Shown piece after piece: positions 25,884 to 39,071 of a DNA stretch of 64,000 nt. Numbering within the stretch: the stretch's first letter is position 1; each line of letters opens with the position of its first letter. Position numbers and translations under genes: made by a program. Source of the stretch: Bryum argenteum (lineage: Eukaryota; Streptophyta; Bryopsida; Bryales; Bryaceae); contig CM073327.1 of NCBI GenBank assembly GCA_037043015.1, positions 9,902,727 to 9,966,726 on the forward strand. Reading direction: 5' to 3'. Under the pieces are notes generated by a model that worked only from the letters and a program-made list of their open reading frames with translations, ran no database searches and was not told where the DNA came from.

Positions 25884-28800
25884 ATGAATTCGCAATTTGG
25901 GAATGGTGGTACTCCTGGTCGTGTTCACGAGTCCGGAGCGATGCCTGATCGACGACCACCCTTGGCCGTGAAGGTTCTCAAGGTGCTACTGCTTCTTATC
26001 GCATGGGCCGATTTCGTGTGGTGGATTTCGCTCTGGTACCGAATGCCTAGCCATGAAGGAAAAGCCTTCAAGTCAAAGGCTTCGAAAGCTCTTGCGAACA
26101 CTTTCTGGGGGAAATACGGTAACTAAATTTTCATGCCTGGGAAGTCGTGCAACGAATTACACTACATGAATGATTCGATGATTCTAAGCAGGTGTTTTGC
26201 ATCATTTTTTAAAAGTGTCGTTCAATTTTTATTTCTGAACTCTGCATTGTGGGTTGTGCATGCAGCAACGGCTTACGTGTTATACGTGGTTCCAGTCATT
26301 GGCTTGGCTATCGTTGCCTTGCTGTATTTGGAGCTTGAGGAACGATTTCCTGAAAGGTGCCGATCTCTCGCACCACTCTGGCTCGCAGTTTTTTCGGGTA
26401 AACGACGATGAATTGATGGGAATTAACGGGTACGTTGAATTGCAGGCCGAAGTGCCCGGCTTCCGGCAGGCAGCCATTCCTGGTGAATCTGTGGCGGTCG
26501 ATTTGGACGCAGCCTTTGTTCGTGAAGACACCCGTGGGAATCATCACCTTAATTGACATTGCTGTCTTTTCCATCGTCGCAGTATGCTCTCTATGGATAT
26601 GGTTCGAGCTGATGTCGGGTCAGTTTCACACCATCGAACATGGCAAGCCCAAGAAGGGAGCGCCATCCAAGTAAGAAATGATCATCTTGGATTAACAACA
26701 TGCTGTTTCAGAGCTTCCAGTCGCTCAGAACTGACAAGGGATTCATACATTGTGCAGGACGATACAGAAATGGGACAAGGCTGGAGCTATGCTGGGACGA
26801 GCACTGCCATTCACGGTAGCTTGTCTGTTCATGCCTGTGTCAAGAGGCTCTCCAATTCTGAGGTTGATCGATGTGCCGTTCGAGCACGCCATCAGATACC
26901 ACCGCTGGTTTGGCTACTTCACGGCCGTCCTGGTTTTCGTTCACGGGGGAACATTTGCCATTTCTCTCGGCCTTAACGATAAGCTTCACCTCGTGCGTTC
27001 TCTAAAACTTCGCGCTCTGTGATTGGTTCGTCTCTGTAATGCGTTTCTCACATGTTTTGTGGTCGTGCAGTTGAGAGAATGGCCATATAGCGGAAACTCC
27101 AACTTCCCTGGCGTGATAGGAGGCATTGTGACGATGATCATGGCCTTAACGTCGATTCCTTGGGTTCGTGCACGGCACTTCAACTTCTTCTTCTCGATGC
27201 ACCACCTCTACATCCTCTTCTTCATGTTCTACGTCTTCCATGTGGACTGGAACCACGCCGCTCCGTCCATGGGTCCGATTCTGCTCTTCTTCATCGACCG
27301 CTTCCTCAGGATGGTGCAGTCGTGGAGGGAAGTCGACGGTGTTAAGGCACGCATGCTTCCCAGCGGGCTCGTGGAGCTTAAGATTCCAAGGCAACCTGGT
27401 CAGTAATCGAACACGTTATGAATTAAATCTGCATTTGAAATTTCGGGGTCTCATGAATTCTCACTGGAATGCAGGCTTCAAGTACAGTCCTTTGAGTTTC
27501 TTCTTCGTCAACATCCCTGGAATTTCACGTCTGCAATGGCATCCGTTTAGCACGACCTCCACTACACTCGACGATGCGAATGAGGTGACCCTCTGCATTA
27601 AACGTCTCGGAGATTGGACTGAAACTCTACACGACAACATCGCCGCACAATCTGCTAAGACTTCATCTGCATGCCCCTTCGCTGTCAAAACCGAAGGTCC
27701 TTATGGCCACGAATCAAACTACTTCCTCAGGTCCATCTCACTCCCTGCAATTTCACTCAAGTTGCATGAATCTTTTCCTCAACATGGTGTACTTATAAAT
27801 CTCACATTTGATTTAGTATTCTGAAAAGTGCAACCACGCTATGTCGATGAACAGATACAAGAATCTGATGTTGGTGGCTGGAGGAGCGGGAATAACGCCA
27901 TTCCTTGCGATGGTGCGAGACTTACTGAAACGCCATCAATTACAGCAAGATGGACTTCCAACAGACGTCCAGTTAGTGTGGTGCGTGAGGAGAAGGTCGG
28001 AGCTAGCCACACTGAAAACCATCAAGCCCGGTCAAATATTCCCGGGGTACTCGGCCACCAAGTCGGGGAGCTTGAACGTCACCATCAAAGCCTACGTAAC
28101 AGGAGATGAAGCCATAGCTGGAGAATCGGTGGAGCAGTTTACTGATAAAATACATGCAGCACCACTCCTTGACAGCCCTCAGAAAGGTGAACAGCCCCTT
28201 CGCAGTGGGATGCAGACGGTGAACTCGTCTCAGAACTTGTGGATGATCGCTCTCATTGTCGCATCATGCACCGGGTTCGTGCTCATGCACGCACTGCTCT
28301 ACAACTACGTTTCCTCTCCCACGCTCTTGAAGAAAGGAGAGAAGTTCCCTACTGCGGAGGAAGGTGTCTTGCATTTCGTGGCCTTGTTCGTGGGAATCGT
28401 CATCTGCGGAGGCTCGGTCATCTTTTTCTGGATCGCTAGTACTCGCTCTGGCAAAGGACGCAGCGATGGACTAGAACCGATGCAGATGAGAGACCTGGAG
28501 GGAAACGATGAGAGTGACTTTCTTGATCATACCAGTGTCACTGAAGGCAAGAGGCCGCAATTTCAAGGTACCATCCGCTCTTGTACACGTCCTCAATTCA
28601 AGTCCGGTTTGCATGTACACTGTAAGCGAATGAGCTTCTTATTTTGCACCAAATGTCATCTATTCATTTATCCTACCATTCGAAACACAATCTATAGTGA
28701 TTTTCTTTCTCTGAAACACTTCCTACTCTAGATCCCACTATCTTTCTTTGGATTCTAACGAAGCCATTTTGCGGCATAAAGCGCCAGATTGTGGTTGCCC

Positions 28801-29027
28801 ACAACTATTTCTGTTTGTGGCGGAAACATTCACTAATCATGGGTTTTTTGGATGCCGCAGATATCTTCGACGACGTTGCAGGGAGGCACGAGGGAGAGGA
28901 AGTGGGAGTGCTGGTCTGTGGACCTGGAAGTCTTCAGGAAAGCGTGGCATCAGCCTGTCGAGCACGGAACTTCGAGAGCCTCATGACGACGCCGTTCCAC
29001 TACCATTCCGTTAGCTTTGATCTCTGA
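25884..29027 (+). CDS. FRO: Ferric reduction oxidase (ferric-chelate reductase), FRO family
   Basis: Membrane flavocytochrome that passes electrons from NADPH through FAD and haem to ferric (or cupric) chelates. Eight exons are 25884-26118, 26266-26356, 26446-26670, 26758-26992, 27071-27398, 27475-27730, 27855-28567 and 28861-29027. Phase closes at 749 aa, normal for plant FROs. Several N-terminal membrane helices are visible, with haem-ligand histidines in HAIRYHRWFGY and in MHHLYILFF/FHVDWNH. The FAD-binding motif HPFS is at about 394-397. NADPH-binding motifs are GPYG (446-449), GGAGITPF (466-473) and CGP (714-716). Two further helices lie between the GGAGITPF and CGP motifs, as in other plant FROs. 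The end HYHSVSFDL matches the family tail. Which membrane it serves (plasma membrane or chloroplast) cannot be told. Exon 2 uses the donor at 26357, because the later GT gives the wrong phase. Confidence 0.94.
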
Positions 29028-30960
29028 GACTTTCATCGCCGGGACCTAAGAGTGCAAGTGAAGTCAGCACCTCCACTGGCTCGACTAGCAAGCCCACCAG
29101 GTAACAGAAACATTCATTTCTTGTGTCGATATAAGAAATATGGGTGCATCCGTGCATGTGAACAGAGTGGTCGGTTGAATGAGATTCTAATATGATTTTG
29201 ATGTGCAGGATGATGCCTGATCCACTCAAGAGAGGCGGGTGCAGTCGGACGGGTGAAAGCATGGTGCCGATTCGGTAGTTCGAATGTTGGTGGTGATAGA
29301 TAGGCAAGTGTGGGTTTTGACATGATTGGCTCGAAGTGTAATGTCAGTACGGTGGTCGAAAACACCCCAACTATGTGTATATACATGTCGAGTGTGAGTT
29401 TTAATAAAGGGAACAACATATTCGTTTATGTTGGGAATCTTCACAATCTCGTTTTCTGTTCTTGATTTCATTCTATTCAACAACTTCCATTGCAATTGCT
29501 TTAGATCAAAAAGAAGTCTCAACATGGCATTCAGTGTGCAATTTGTCATGATTGAATATATATCAATGGAAACCTGCTTTAGCTACGTGCTTTTTGCATA
29601 TCAGGGGGTGAGCTGTGGAGTATAATGTAACACATGCAAGGCAAGATGAACAGTATTTAATGGAAGGCATTGTGTTAACATCCATGGATCCATTGGAGAG
29701 AAACCACGGATGTGCAACATAATAGAAGGACACTGAAAATCCTTTGCACAAAAAACCTCAACTCTCATGGGACATTTCCTCCACTTTTCTTTTCACTCAA
29801 TTTGATATGATCCACGTGATGGAAAACAAGCATACACATACTGAGCCTTAGAGAAAAGATAAAGAGACAATACTAGCCTAAGACAAATTATACTTCAGAT
29901 GCTTTATTTACCAATGCAACTTTGTCTTCCTTTATAGCTCCTAAACGTATTCTGATTGGTGCATTCTGATCAGAATACACAGATCAGAATGAACACACAG
30001 ATCAGAATGAATACAGAGATCACATGTACGCACTGTAAAACAAATCCTGTGAACAGTGAGCTTGTAAGTCAAGCCTCCGCGAGCCGTGAGTTATCAATAC
30101 AAGAAATATAACTGTACATAATTCCAAAAAAATCAAGGAAAATACTTTTATAAGCTGCCATTTTTCGACTTGAAAGTTAAAATTTCTAGATGAAGGTTCT
30201 AAAATTGCAAACTTTATAGCATACACTTTACAATAGAAGGAGCATGCTGTAAAAAGGTTAACTAGTAGTAAGTCAGAACTAGACCCTTTATTTTACTTTT
30301 ACAGAGATTTGCATTCTTGGACCAAAAATGTCTTCTGCTGCCATTATAACTTTGAGCCAATGAAAGGTGAGCAGCTTGCACCAAGAGCAATAGCTGGCAT
30401 GAAGAGCACTATTCTCGGACCGAGAATGTCAAGCAAGCACCAAATTGCCAATGAAAGGTTGCCAGCCTCGCATGAATAGTCCCCCCAGATCATTCTTCGA
30501 CCAAAATATCGAGGTATAGCCATTTTGCTCTATGGTGCATGCCATGAATTCCTCGCATCTCCAGTGGATGGGATCTTGATTTGTACCACATAAACTCGAT
30601 CCAAAGTAGAATCCGATCCAACAAAATGTTGAAATTCGACAATGGACTAAAGAGAAAAAGCTCTTCAAAAACTTATTAGAATATTTACTCAACTCAATTA
30701 CCTACATAAAAAAGAATGTGCCCAAAATGTTCAGGGTAACAAACTTCAACTTGTCCTTGGCACCATTTACACTATTTGTCCCGAGCAATCCAAAACAGCT
30801 TTTGCATCAACCTTAAACATCAGGATCTTACAGATGGAGAAGATTCAAAGGTTGTTAATTTTAGCAATAGCTCAAAAACAAGTAAGATACAAGATTCCAC
30901 AATTGGAAGTTCAAAATTGGAGGAAAATTTGATTTACATGTCCGGGAGTGCACATGACTT
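29028..30960. other. 3' flank of FRO and repeat DNA
   Basis: The first few hundred bases should hold the FRO 3' untranslated region. A short direct repeat around CAGATCAGAATGAA occurs at 29965-30015. From about 30150 the sequence resembles the inner part of the TTAA-bounded elements (shared with 34790 and 61900) and leads to a TTAA right end at 31018. No gene was recognised. Confidence 0.45.
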
Positions 30961-31004
30961 ATAAAAGGTAGTTCTCAGACTTCTTGCTTCCACAACAACA
31001 AGGA

Positions 31005-31018
31005 AAATTAGGGGTTAA
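31005..31018. mobile_element. Right end of a TTAA-bounded element
   Basis: The end AAGGAAAATTAGGGG followed by TTAA (31015-31018) matches the inverted terminus of the element at 42709-42977. The left end was not found, so this is a partial copy. Confidence 0.5.
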
Positions 31019-31071
31019 CTGTAAGATCTTATAGTTTGATATGTCATTGAGAAAATTTGTTTTCTATGCAT

Positions 31072-31410
31072 AGAAAAAAGGTAATAAGCCATGATCGCAC
31101 CGTTCGGATTTTCAATCCAATAATGTTTTACATGCCTTTTTAATTGTTGAATATGAACCATTGTATTCGAATTTTACCATACCTCCATGCATAAAATCAA
31201 GCATTTCTTCAAGTTTTATAGGTCCTATGAGTGTAAAAATTAAATATAAACATATTCCTAACTCACGTAGGAACAAGAATTTGAAAAGCCTCATGTCAAA
31301 TTTGAAGTCAATGAAGTGCCTCTTTTAGAAATGGTTTTCTTGACCCCAGAACATTATTTTACCATCCTACAACATGGAGAAAAACTTTCCTTATGAACTT
31401 TGAGCGTTAC
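31072..31410. repeat. Copy of a dispersed AT-rich repeat
   Basis: Shares successive blocks with 46341-46775 and 46815-47254 (the TACCTCCATG, CTAACTCAC and GGAACAAGAATTTGAA stretches, then a run reading ACTTTGA near the end). Related inverted copies lie at 17040-17230 and 21390-21650. No coding capacity is seen. Confidence 0.65.
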
Positions 31411-31419
31411 GTACTAGGT

Positions 31420-31538
31420 AACTCAAAAGGAGCCACTGGTTATGGAAAATAACAAGTGGTACATCCTTCCGAGCCGCGGGAGCGGCGAGGGAGGTGCCCC
31501 ACTTGTTATTTTCCATAACCAGGGGCTCCTTTTGAGTT
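31420..31538. repeat. 119-base foldback with GC-rich loop
   Basis: Arms of about 40 bases (31420-31460 and 31499-31538) are inverted copies with about two differences. The arms read AACTCAAAAGGAGC and GCTCCTTTTGAGTT at the outer ends. The GC-rich centre is itself partly self-complementary. No target duplication is evident. It could be a small foldback transposon or a structured transcript. Confidence 0.85.
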
Positions 31539-31539
31539 C

Positions 31540-34360
31540 CCAAGCATAACCGCATTTCAAAATTTTTCAAAAAAGCTAATTTATCCCTTCCCGCAAACTA
31601 AAAAAATCATTCAAAAATCCAACAAAAATTCGTTAATTCTCAAAAAAAATTTAAAAAAGTTGCATGAAGTTGGGAATAACTCAATGGTCATCCTCAAAGA
31701 AAACCAAAAAAAAAAAAAAATTGAAAAAAAAGTGATTTATCCCATACTAATTGCAGGTGGAAAAAGACAAGTTGGCACATGAAGACCATTGATCTTGAAG
31801 ATCAATGTTGGTTGAGTTAGCGTTAAAGGAAATGACCACACTTCCCTTGGCGAACGCGGAGGTGCCACCTCTACAGTTTTTTCCTGAACTGCAGTTATGG
31901 GTTGGAATACGAAGGAAAGAAAAGAAAGAGACCAAAAATAAGGGAAAGCATGTCTTGCAAGAGAGCAGATCGTTATGTTACAGAGGGAAGTGGTGATATT
32001 ACACAAACCATCGGTGACCCGAAATTTCGACGTGGAGGCTGGAGGGCACTTCGGGGTTGATAGAAGACCACTACAGTGTTCCTTGACCGGATCCTGGTAC
32101 TCTGGTAGCACAAATCGGAAGAATCTTACCGACAATCCAGGTATTGTGCGAAAGCATTACAGCAACCGGAGCAACCGAACAATCTAGCTGAACAGGTACT
32201 GTAGCTGAAGTCAACGGGTATTGTGCAACAGCAACAAACTGAAGGCGATCATGCACGATGCTGCACACACGTACGTATAAATACTCCACCCGTGGAGATA
32301 TTAGATATCACCACATTCCTTGACAAGCTCTGTTCAAGCCTCCGCAGTACCTCTACAAGCCTCCATCGACAAGCTCTGTTCTTCGCATTCCTTGAGTACC
32401 TGCAGTTGGGCGCATCACTCACCCAAACACGGTTAGCAGTAACCGTGTGGACATATACATCCCCGAGCCGCTCAGAAATGTCGGTGTTCGGATCTATATG
32501 AATCGTTGGGGGCGAACCGCACTTGTATCGCCTTTGTTGCTGCTCATTGCATGCATGACGGCAATCGATACATGAGCGTCTCCCTCAGCCATTCATATGA
32601 GTCCTTACATCGACTCGATCCTTCCATGTCCGTAATGCTAGCTAACAAGTCGATGTTTTTTACGGTAATAGAATCAGATTCAGTTCTACAGAGACTTGCA
32701 GGAACGATGGAGGCTTACACATCCTGAGCTGAAATGTCTGTCTCGGTGAGAGGGTCTCGAATTTCTGTCACCCATTTGCCCCACGCTCGCATCCGCACGA
32801 CCTTGTAAGGCGACCTAGCTGCTCTTCTCTTACGCGGAGCTAGTCGATTGACTTCCATGCAGCGACGTTCTCGTTGCACTTGAAATGGAGTAGGCAAGGT
32901 TCTGTCGACCACAGCTAGCTCACTCTCATTTTCAAATCTTATAAAAATCTAACACTAATCTACCTATTTTGAGTAGTACGTGTACCCACAACACCCTAAC
33001 GTGAAGCTAATGAGAACCACAGAAAGACACCCCGAGTGAGATAGAGTTCTGCATTGACGATAGTGGTGTCGGTAGTGTGTCGAGACTGAGTCAGGCATCA
33101 GCGAGTATGTTCAAGTCATGAATTTTTTAAGCGTCGTGGAATGCCTGCATATGGATGGCTGAGAGAGACGCCAGTCATGTATTCAGTGAAAATCCAGCAG
33201 ACTTGCAGCGAAGGCAACAAAAATGCGAACCATCTCAGCCACCCATATGAAGTCAAACCGCGACATTTAAGGGGGACATGTAAGTCTCCATTGACCTTGC
33301 AAGCCTGTGTAGTAGACTCGATCACTCACCCGACCCAGGATAGGCTGGAAGTACATGGGTGCGTGACGGGTCAAACTGTAGGTAGTCAAGGAATGTAGAT
33401 AGAATAGCAAGTCAACACTTACTGAGAACAGGACTATGGAGAACAAATCTAGCCAAGGAACGAGAAAGCCAGTCAAGGGACAAACGCAGGAAACTTAGTC
33501 ACAGAATGTGGAGAACACACATTCAAGGAATGATGTCTCTAATCCCTTGTTAACTTTTATACATGAAATTAGCCTGGAAGCGGTCTCGACTGACATGATT
33601 GTTGGGTTCAATCGAAATGATTCTGAGTTCGTAGATAGCAGACTCATGATTCTTCCGAATCGGTCTCGACTGACATGATTGTTCGTTTCAACGGAGATGA
33701 TTCAGAGTTCGTAGATAGCAGACTTATTCTTCCCGATTGTCCCCGATGATTTCCTGCAGTGATCCTGCAAGCGAGGTATGATGCGGTACGTGCTCCAGAC
33801 TGCAAAAGGCAAACTCGCCTCGAGCGGGGATCTCTCTCTGAAAAATCGCCCGCTCTTTTCATCACGGTAAGTCCGTCTCACATGCCACTCTGTCATCATG
33901 ACTGCTTTGTCAGAAATATGGCCAAGTCTATTAAGAACGCCTAGAATACGGATACGGGAACGGGGGGAAGGGTCGGTTGCTGACCCGGCATAACTGGTAA
34001 CCGAGGTACTGAGTACCAATTATAATCATCTACCCTCCGGAGTGAAATAAATTCAAAATTTATAGAGTTGTGGAAAAAAGTTAGCAATTTCATAGGTTTA
34101 CAAAATATGTTTTGAAAATTTTAAGTTTTATAGTACATTCATGGAGGGTAGGTTACTCTCAACATCAACGTGCCTGTATAGTTGTACAGGCTGAAGTGAA
34201 AACTGAAAAACAAATTTAACAAAGTTTTGTCCGTCATAAGGACGTGGTCTTTCTATACCTGTACAAAAGGACGTGGTCTTAGTACACAAGAGTTGTGAAT
34301 TAGTGGTACAAGGAGATTAATATAATAGGTAACTTTTGGTAATTAACACTATTTCTCAAC
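31540..34360. other. Intergenic DNA with small repeats
   Basis: Includes a direct duplication of an 80-base unit at 33581-33660 and 33661-33736, short direct repeats around 32320-32380 (GACAAGCTCTGTTC), and a stem-loop with arms near 33148-33165 and 33234-33250 (CATATGG, TGGCTGAG and their complements). Many open frames of 60-130 aa occur, none recognised. Confidence 0.45.
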
Positions 34361-34364
34361 GCTC

Positions 34365-34951
34365 TTAACCCCTAAAGATACTTGTGTGTTTTTGGGAGCT
34401 TGAAACCTCAAAACTTCAATTCTCTACCTCTATGCACTTCAAGGGGTGCGAAACAAATTTTTTATTCTTTTTTTTAGCTTCTAACCGTAAGATCTTGTAC
34501 CTAAGCCAATTTTCATTATCTGATTTAAAAATTGACCGTTGGATGTTTACCATTTGAGAGATCATAACATCCAAAGTTTGTCTACGAAGTTTTTTTGGAC
34601 ATTGTTGAGATTATTTTTGACACTTTTGTAGGTTGCCCTTGTAAAATTGGTACTCTTTGTGACTTGGGGCCCTTTGGAACTTAAGTAGTGATTTGGTCAT
34701 GAACATATTTCCAAAAACAAATCTCAAAAAAATACTAAATTTAAACTACCCCAGTTCGGCTCGCAAACTAAGAATTGTCGTAGAAGACTCAAAAATTGGA
34801 ATTTGGCTTTGCAAATGTTACCACATACACTTTGCAGTATAGGGAGCACCCATTGAAAAATTTAGGCAAAAATATTACTTTTAACCTATTCATCTAGGCT
34901 GCCCAAAATAGCAAAAGCCTTATTTGGTCCTCTTGAATCTTTAGGGGTTAA
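34365..34951. mobile_element. TTAA-bounded non-autonomous DNA element
   Basis: 587 bases from TTAA-CCCCTAAAGAT to ATCTTTAGGGG-TTAA. The inverted termini match over 11 bases and no further direct repeat lies outside TTAA, so TTAA is the likely target duplication. The inner right half is shared with the 36.7-36.9 kb and 61.9-62.0 kb regions. No transposase frame. Confidence 0.8.
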
Positions 34952-34978
34952 AATTATTGTTCACTTTGTGCCACCATT

Positions 34979-35348
34979 TTGACCCTTAAACGCCCGTAAA
35001 AGCCCGAGGGGCTTTTTCCTAATAGAATATGCTTTGGAGCTCTCAATATATTCACCTTTTCATTTATATTTTGATGTCAAAGTGGTCACCTTCTTGTAAT
35101 ACATTCAAAAAGTGAAATATTACAATTCAAAACACAATTTGGACGAGCGATTTTGTGCTTTGAAAGATTTGTGGTAGGTAGGTTGGGGTTGTACATAACC
35201 TTGTAGGAGGTTGCAAGCTCATCATTGATTGGTTCATTCATGATGCCCAAGTTCAAAAAGTGCACTATTCATGATGCCCAAGTCCAAAAGATGTTGTGAT
35301 CGAGTTTCGGGCTGCCCGTTTCAGAACCCATGGGCGTTCAAGGGTTAA
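34979..35348. mobile_element. TTAA-bounded element, 370-base family, forward copy
   Basis: Begins TTGA-CCCTTAAACGCCCG and ends with GGGCGTTCAAGGG-TTAA. The interior (GCCCGAGGGGC near the left end; repeated GATGCCCAAGT near the right end) is shared with copies at 43549, 43912 and 44864. Non-coding. Confidence 0.8.
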
Positions 35349-35950
35349 TTAATGTGGCTTTATCTTTTCTTCAAGCCACCAATTGGACCATTTCCAGTAG
35401 ATTCTTCCACTTGCAAGAAAGTGTGCATGCTCTCACATTTAGTGTTATGGTTTGACAATAGGTATTGTAACATTATGGTAACATGTGACATTTTAGTGTT
35501 ATTGTTCGCAAATTTAACGTTTGTAACAGAATCGTAGTGAAAGCCAATTTCATATGTAACGACTAAGTAAGAAGAGGACATCCATACTTTCAACGTGACC
35601 TACCAATAAGTTCAGGCAGTACAGTACCCGCTGTCAAAGAGACGCTTCAAGAGTTCAGTTTTTGAATTAGATTAAAAATTGAGGAAAAAAAAACAAGGTA
35701 CTAAATGTTGGAAAAACATTAAATAAGGTCGCTGAAAGTTAGAAATAAATAAAGAAGGTCGCTGAATGTTTGAAAAAATCAAATACAGAAATAAAAACTA
35801 AGATAAAGTAAAATAAAAAATAATAAAGTGGATTCCGAATTGATTATACCTGTATGATTAAATAGGTCCACCTGTAACACAGAAAATTTGTTGTGTTCTT
35901 CTGAATTTAAAGCCGGATCTCCTTACAATATTAAAGACTTAGCATGGATA

Positions 35951-36887
35951 TTAACCCCTAAACGACCATGGTGTTTTGAGAGCTCCAAACTCCAAAACTG
36001 CGATTTCATACCACCTTGTAAACTTTGGTGTATGAGAATTTTTTTCACAATATTTTGAAACTATTAACCGTAGGATCTTAAAAATAACTATCATGAGCAA
36101 TAGTGTTTAAAATTTCAACCGTTGGATCTTTTCCATTTCTAAGATCGTAACATTCAAAGTTGATGCAAACTTTTTTTTAGCAGACATAGTCTACTTTGTG
36201 CAAACAATATTGTGATGCTTAATACCTCAAACATCTTGCTTATGTTTTTTTCCATGTAGGTAACTAAGTTGAGCATTACCATGCAAAATTTTAGACACTC
36301 ATTTGGTTTTTTGAACCTTCATGCAATTTAATTACTAGAAGAAGGTAGAAATCAAGGATTCGGTAAAACATGCACCACATTTGTCGTATTTGGTTTAGGG
36401 GGAAAATGAATGGTGAGTAGGTGCCTTCATGAGTTTGTGAATTTTGAGAAAAATGAAATTCAAAAAATTCCTAAATCTCAAATTTTAGCAAATTTCGAAA
36501 GAAAAAATTGTAATATTACAGAAACTTTGGATCTAGTTCTTGTAGTTTTTTGAAGGGTGCCCTTGTAGAATTAGTAAAAGTTTTGACTTGGGTCACTTGG
36601 AAACGTAAGTAGGAAATCAGTCAAGAAAAGAAATTTTTAAAAAAAATCTCAATAAAAAGTTAAAAATAAAAAGTTTTTTTCTGCCCGCCCCAAAGCTGAA
36701 AACAAAAATTTGTGTTTTAAGACTCCAAAAGTGGAGTTTGACTTTGCAATTTTTCCCATGTACACCTTGTAGTATAGGAAACATCCAATAAAAATCTTAG
36801 GAAAAAATATTGATTCTAACACCTTCATCTAGGCTGCCCGAAATAGCAAAACAGCCAAATTGGAGGCCTTGGTCGTTTAGGGGTTAA
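35951..36887. mobile_element. TTAA-bounded non-autonomous DNA element, 937 bases
   Basis: Ends are TTAA-CCCCTAAACGACCA and TGGTCGTTTAGGGG-TTAA, a perfect 14-base inverted terminus outside which the flanks differ. The interior shares its left portion with the 34365 element and its right portion with 34790-34950. No open frame resembles a transposase. Confidence 0.85.
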
Positions 36888-37010
36888 AGTTCTACCAACT
36901 AATTTGAACATAGAGTCAAATCTACATCCAACATGTAAACCATAAGTGGGCAATTTGTTGAAGAACAACATTTTGGATGATAAGCAGCAACTTTGAAGAG
37001 CCATGATTAT

Positions 37011-37090
37011 TTGACTCTTAAACGCCCAACCCCTCTGAAAATACACTAAAAAGCAAGCCCGAGGGGCATGCTTGGGCGTTTAAGGGTTAA
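37011..37090. mobile_element. 80-base TTAA-bounded mini-element
   Basis: Runs from TTGA-CTCTTAAACGCCCA to TGGGCGTTTAAGGG-TTAA, with a central GCCCGAGGGGC as in the 370-base family. It looks like an internally deleted derivative. Confidence 0.6.
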
Positions 37091-37129
37091 GTCTAAGATT
37101 GTTTTGGACGAAATCACTCAGGTTAGGTT

Positions 37130-37875
37130 CCATATCAAGTCTAGTTTGTGTGGTAAAAATTACATTCCCATCCAAGAAAGTACAAATTTATGGCATGCAT
37201 TTTATTGAGGCAGCTTTGGTAGTTAGGTTTTCGAACCTAGGGTGACCAACTACGAGGATGTTTACCTTTAACTCAATAAAACCTCGAACAAAAATAAGGC
37301 ATGAGGATTTATTCTTTGCGCAAGTAGGGGCGTTGCAAAGGGTGAAAACTGCCTTTAAAATGTCCAAATTAGGCCCCTTGAACAAGTACTAATGCCATAG
37401 CTTTCACACATCTCGGATGGAAATTAGGTTTCTTCCACAAAATTTAGATTCAAATCGGTATCTAACCCACCAATTCAAATCAAAATCCAAAGGTGGATGA
37501 ATGAGAAACTTCTTCTCAAAACCATGTATTTATTTCAACTTTTTCAAGATGGTTTCTGAGTTTTCAAACATGGGGCGATACAAGCCAGATATGTGAAATC
37601 CACTGTAATTTTTCATGGACTTTTTATTACATAAGTATGATCTTGAGAAGAAAACTCGCAACTTTGTAGTTGGAAGATTTCTGATTTGGATATCTGATTT
37701 GCAACAATTTTTGGATTAGTGACTGAAAATAGACTTATCTATGAGATCTTACAGGTGAAAGTCCAAAATGAGTTAGAAGATTTAGTTCACGCTCCCTGAA
37801 GTGCATAGAGGTAGAAAATTGCACTTTTGAGGTTTCAAGCTCCAAAACACACAAGGAAATTTAGGGGTTACAACA
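37130..37875. repeat. Decayed pieces of TTAA elements
   Basis: 37130-37390 repeats the inner part of the 38092 element (GGCATGCATTTTATTGAGGC block). 37790-37875 is a right end (AAGGAAATTTAGGGG then TTAC), inverted relative to the left part of the 34365 element. Boundaries are unclear. Confidence 0.5.
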
Positions 37876-38091
37876 ATGATCTTTTTTTGACTCACTATCA
37901 AATCTGAGAACATTTTTCCATTGACACGTAACTTATTTAGTAACCATCAAGCTCAATTTCGTGCAGGAAGCTATTGTTAAGTATGAGATTCTATTCGGTT
38001 TAGAGTATGAGACTTCAAAGAAGTTTAAAGTCGAGAGTATTCACAAACGTGAAAGTACTTACTTGGAAAGTATGCTACTTGTACAAATATC

Positions 38092-39071
38092 TTAACCCTT
38101 AAACGCCCACGATGTCGAAAAACGACATTTTGGATGTACATTAGAAACTTTGAAGAGCCATATCTTCTTCATCCGAGATCCGTTTTGGATGAAATCACTT
38201 GGGTTGGGTTCCAAATCAAGTCTAGTTTGTGCTGTAAAATTTTCAAGCGCATACAATAAAGTATGAATTAATGGAATGCACTTTAGTGAAGACAACTCTT
38301 GTTTTTGGGTTTCCAAGCATGGGGCATATATTACCATTGCAAGCCAATTATGTGAAATTAAAAATAGTTTTTCATGTTTTTTTTTTTCATGGTCATGATC
38401 TTAAGGTGATTCTTAACAACTTTGTAGTGAGAAGTTTTTTGATCCAAATGATTTTGCTATTGGATTTGCAATGATGTTTTGTCAACAGAAAAAGTGAGAA
38501 AATGGATGATATTTGAGGAGCTATATCTCCCTCATCCACCGTTGGATTTCAACTTAATTTTTTGGGATGGCCTCCAATTAGAGTCTAGTCTAAGTGGTAG
38601 AAACCTTAACAAGATCGAAGATGTTTTGAAGATAAGGCATGAAATTGAATGCAAAGGGTCTAGTTTTGGACTATTTTTCCTTTGTAAAATGTTCGGTAGA
38701 TTTACCACTGCATGGCTTTTATTTGAGCTAAGAAATTTTTTTGATGAATTTTTGTTGGGTAAAGGACTTATTAAGATGAAGGTGAACATCTTTCTAGTTG
38801 GTGATTTTTTCATTGCAATAGGTATATTGGTAGCATTTCCACCTCAAAGTGAAAATGATGGAATTTTGTAGTTCATTTTTGATATTAATATGTCACGATC
38901 TCCCAATCTATAAGGCCTCATGACTCAAATTTTGGTCCACATGATCTTCGATAAGTCTATTACAAGTTTGTACGGTTGAGATCTTAATAGCTTCTCTTGA
39001 TTTTCATCTATGACAATTTCTATGGAAATGTGCTTTTCTGCTAAAAATAGGCTTGGGCGTTTAGGGGTTAA
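38092..39071. mobile_element. TTAA-bounded non-autonomous DNA element, 980 bases
   Basis: Ends are TTAA-CCCTTAAACGCCCACG and GCTTGGGCGTTTAGGGG-TTAA. Flanking bases outside TTAA differ. Pieces of its interior recur at 5950-6080, 22680-22830, 37130-37390, 47390-47530, 49120-49230 and 63370-63520. It contains a 130-codon frame (38479-38871) that matches no transposase and is likely fortuitous. Confidence 0.85.

Noticed and set aside
26357-26411. Longer FRO exon 2 ending at the later GT
   Set aside because: It leaves the wrong phase for the conserved exon 3. The donor at 26357 keeps phase.
38479-38871. 130-codon frame inside the 980-base TTAA element
   Set aside because: It does not resemble a transposase, and related copies elsewhere do not keep the frame.
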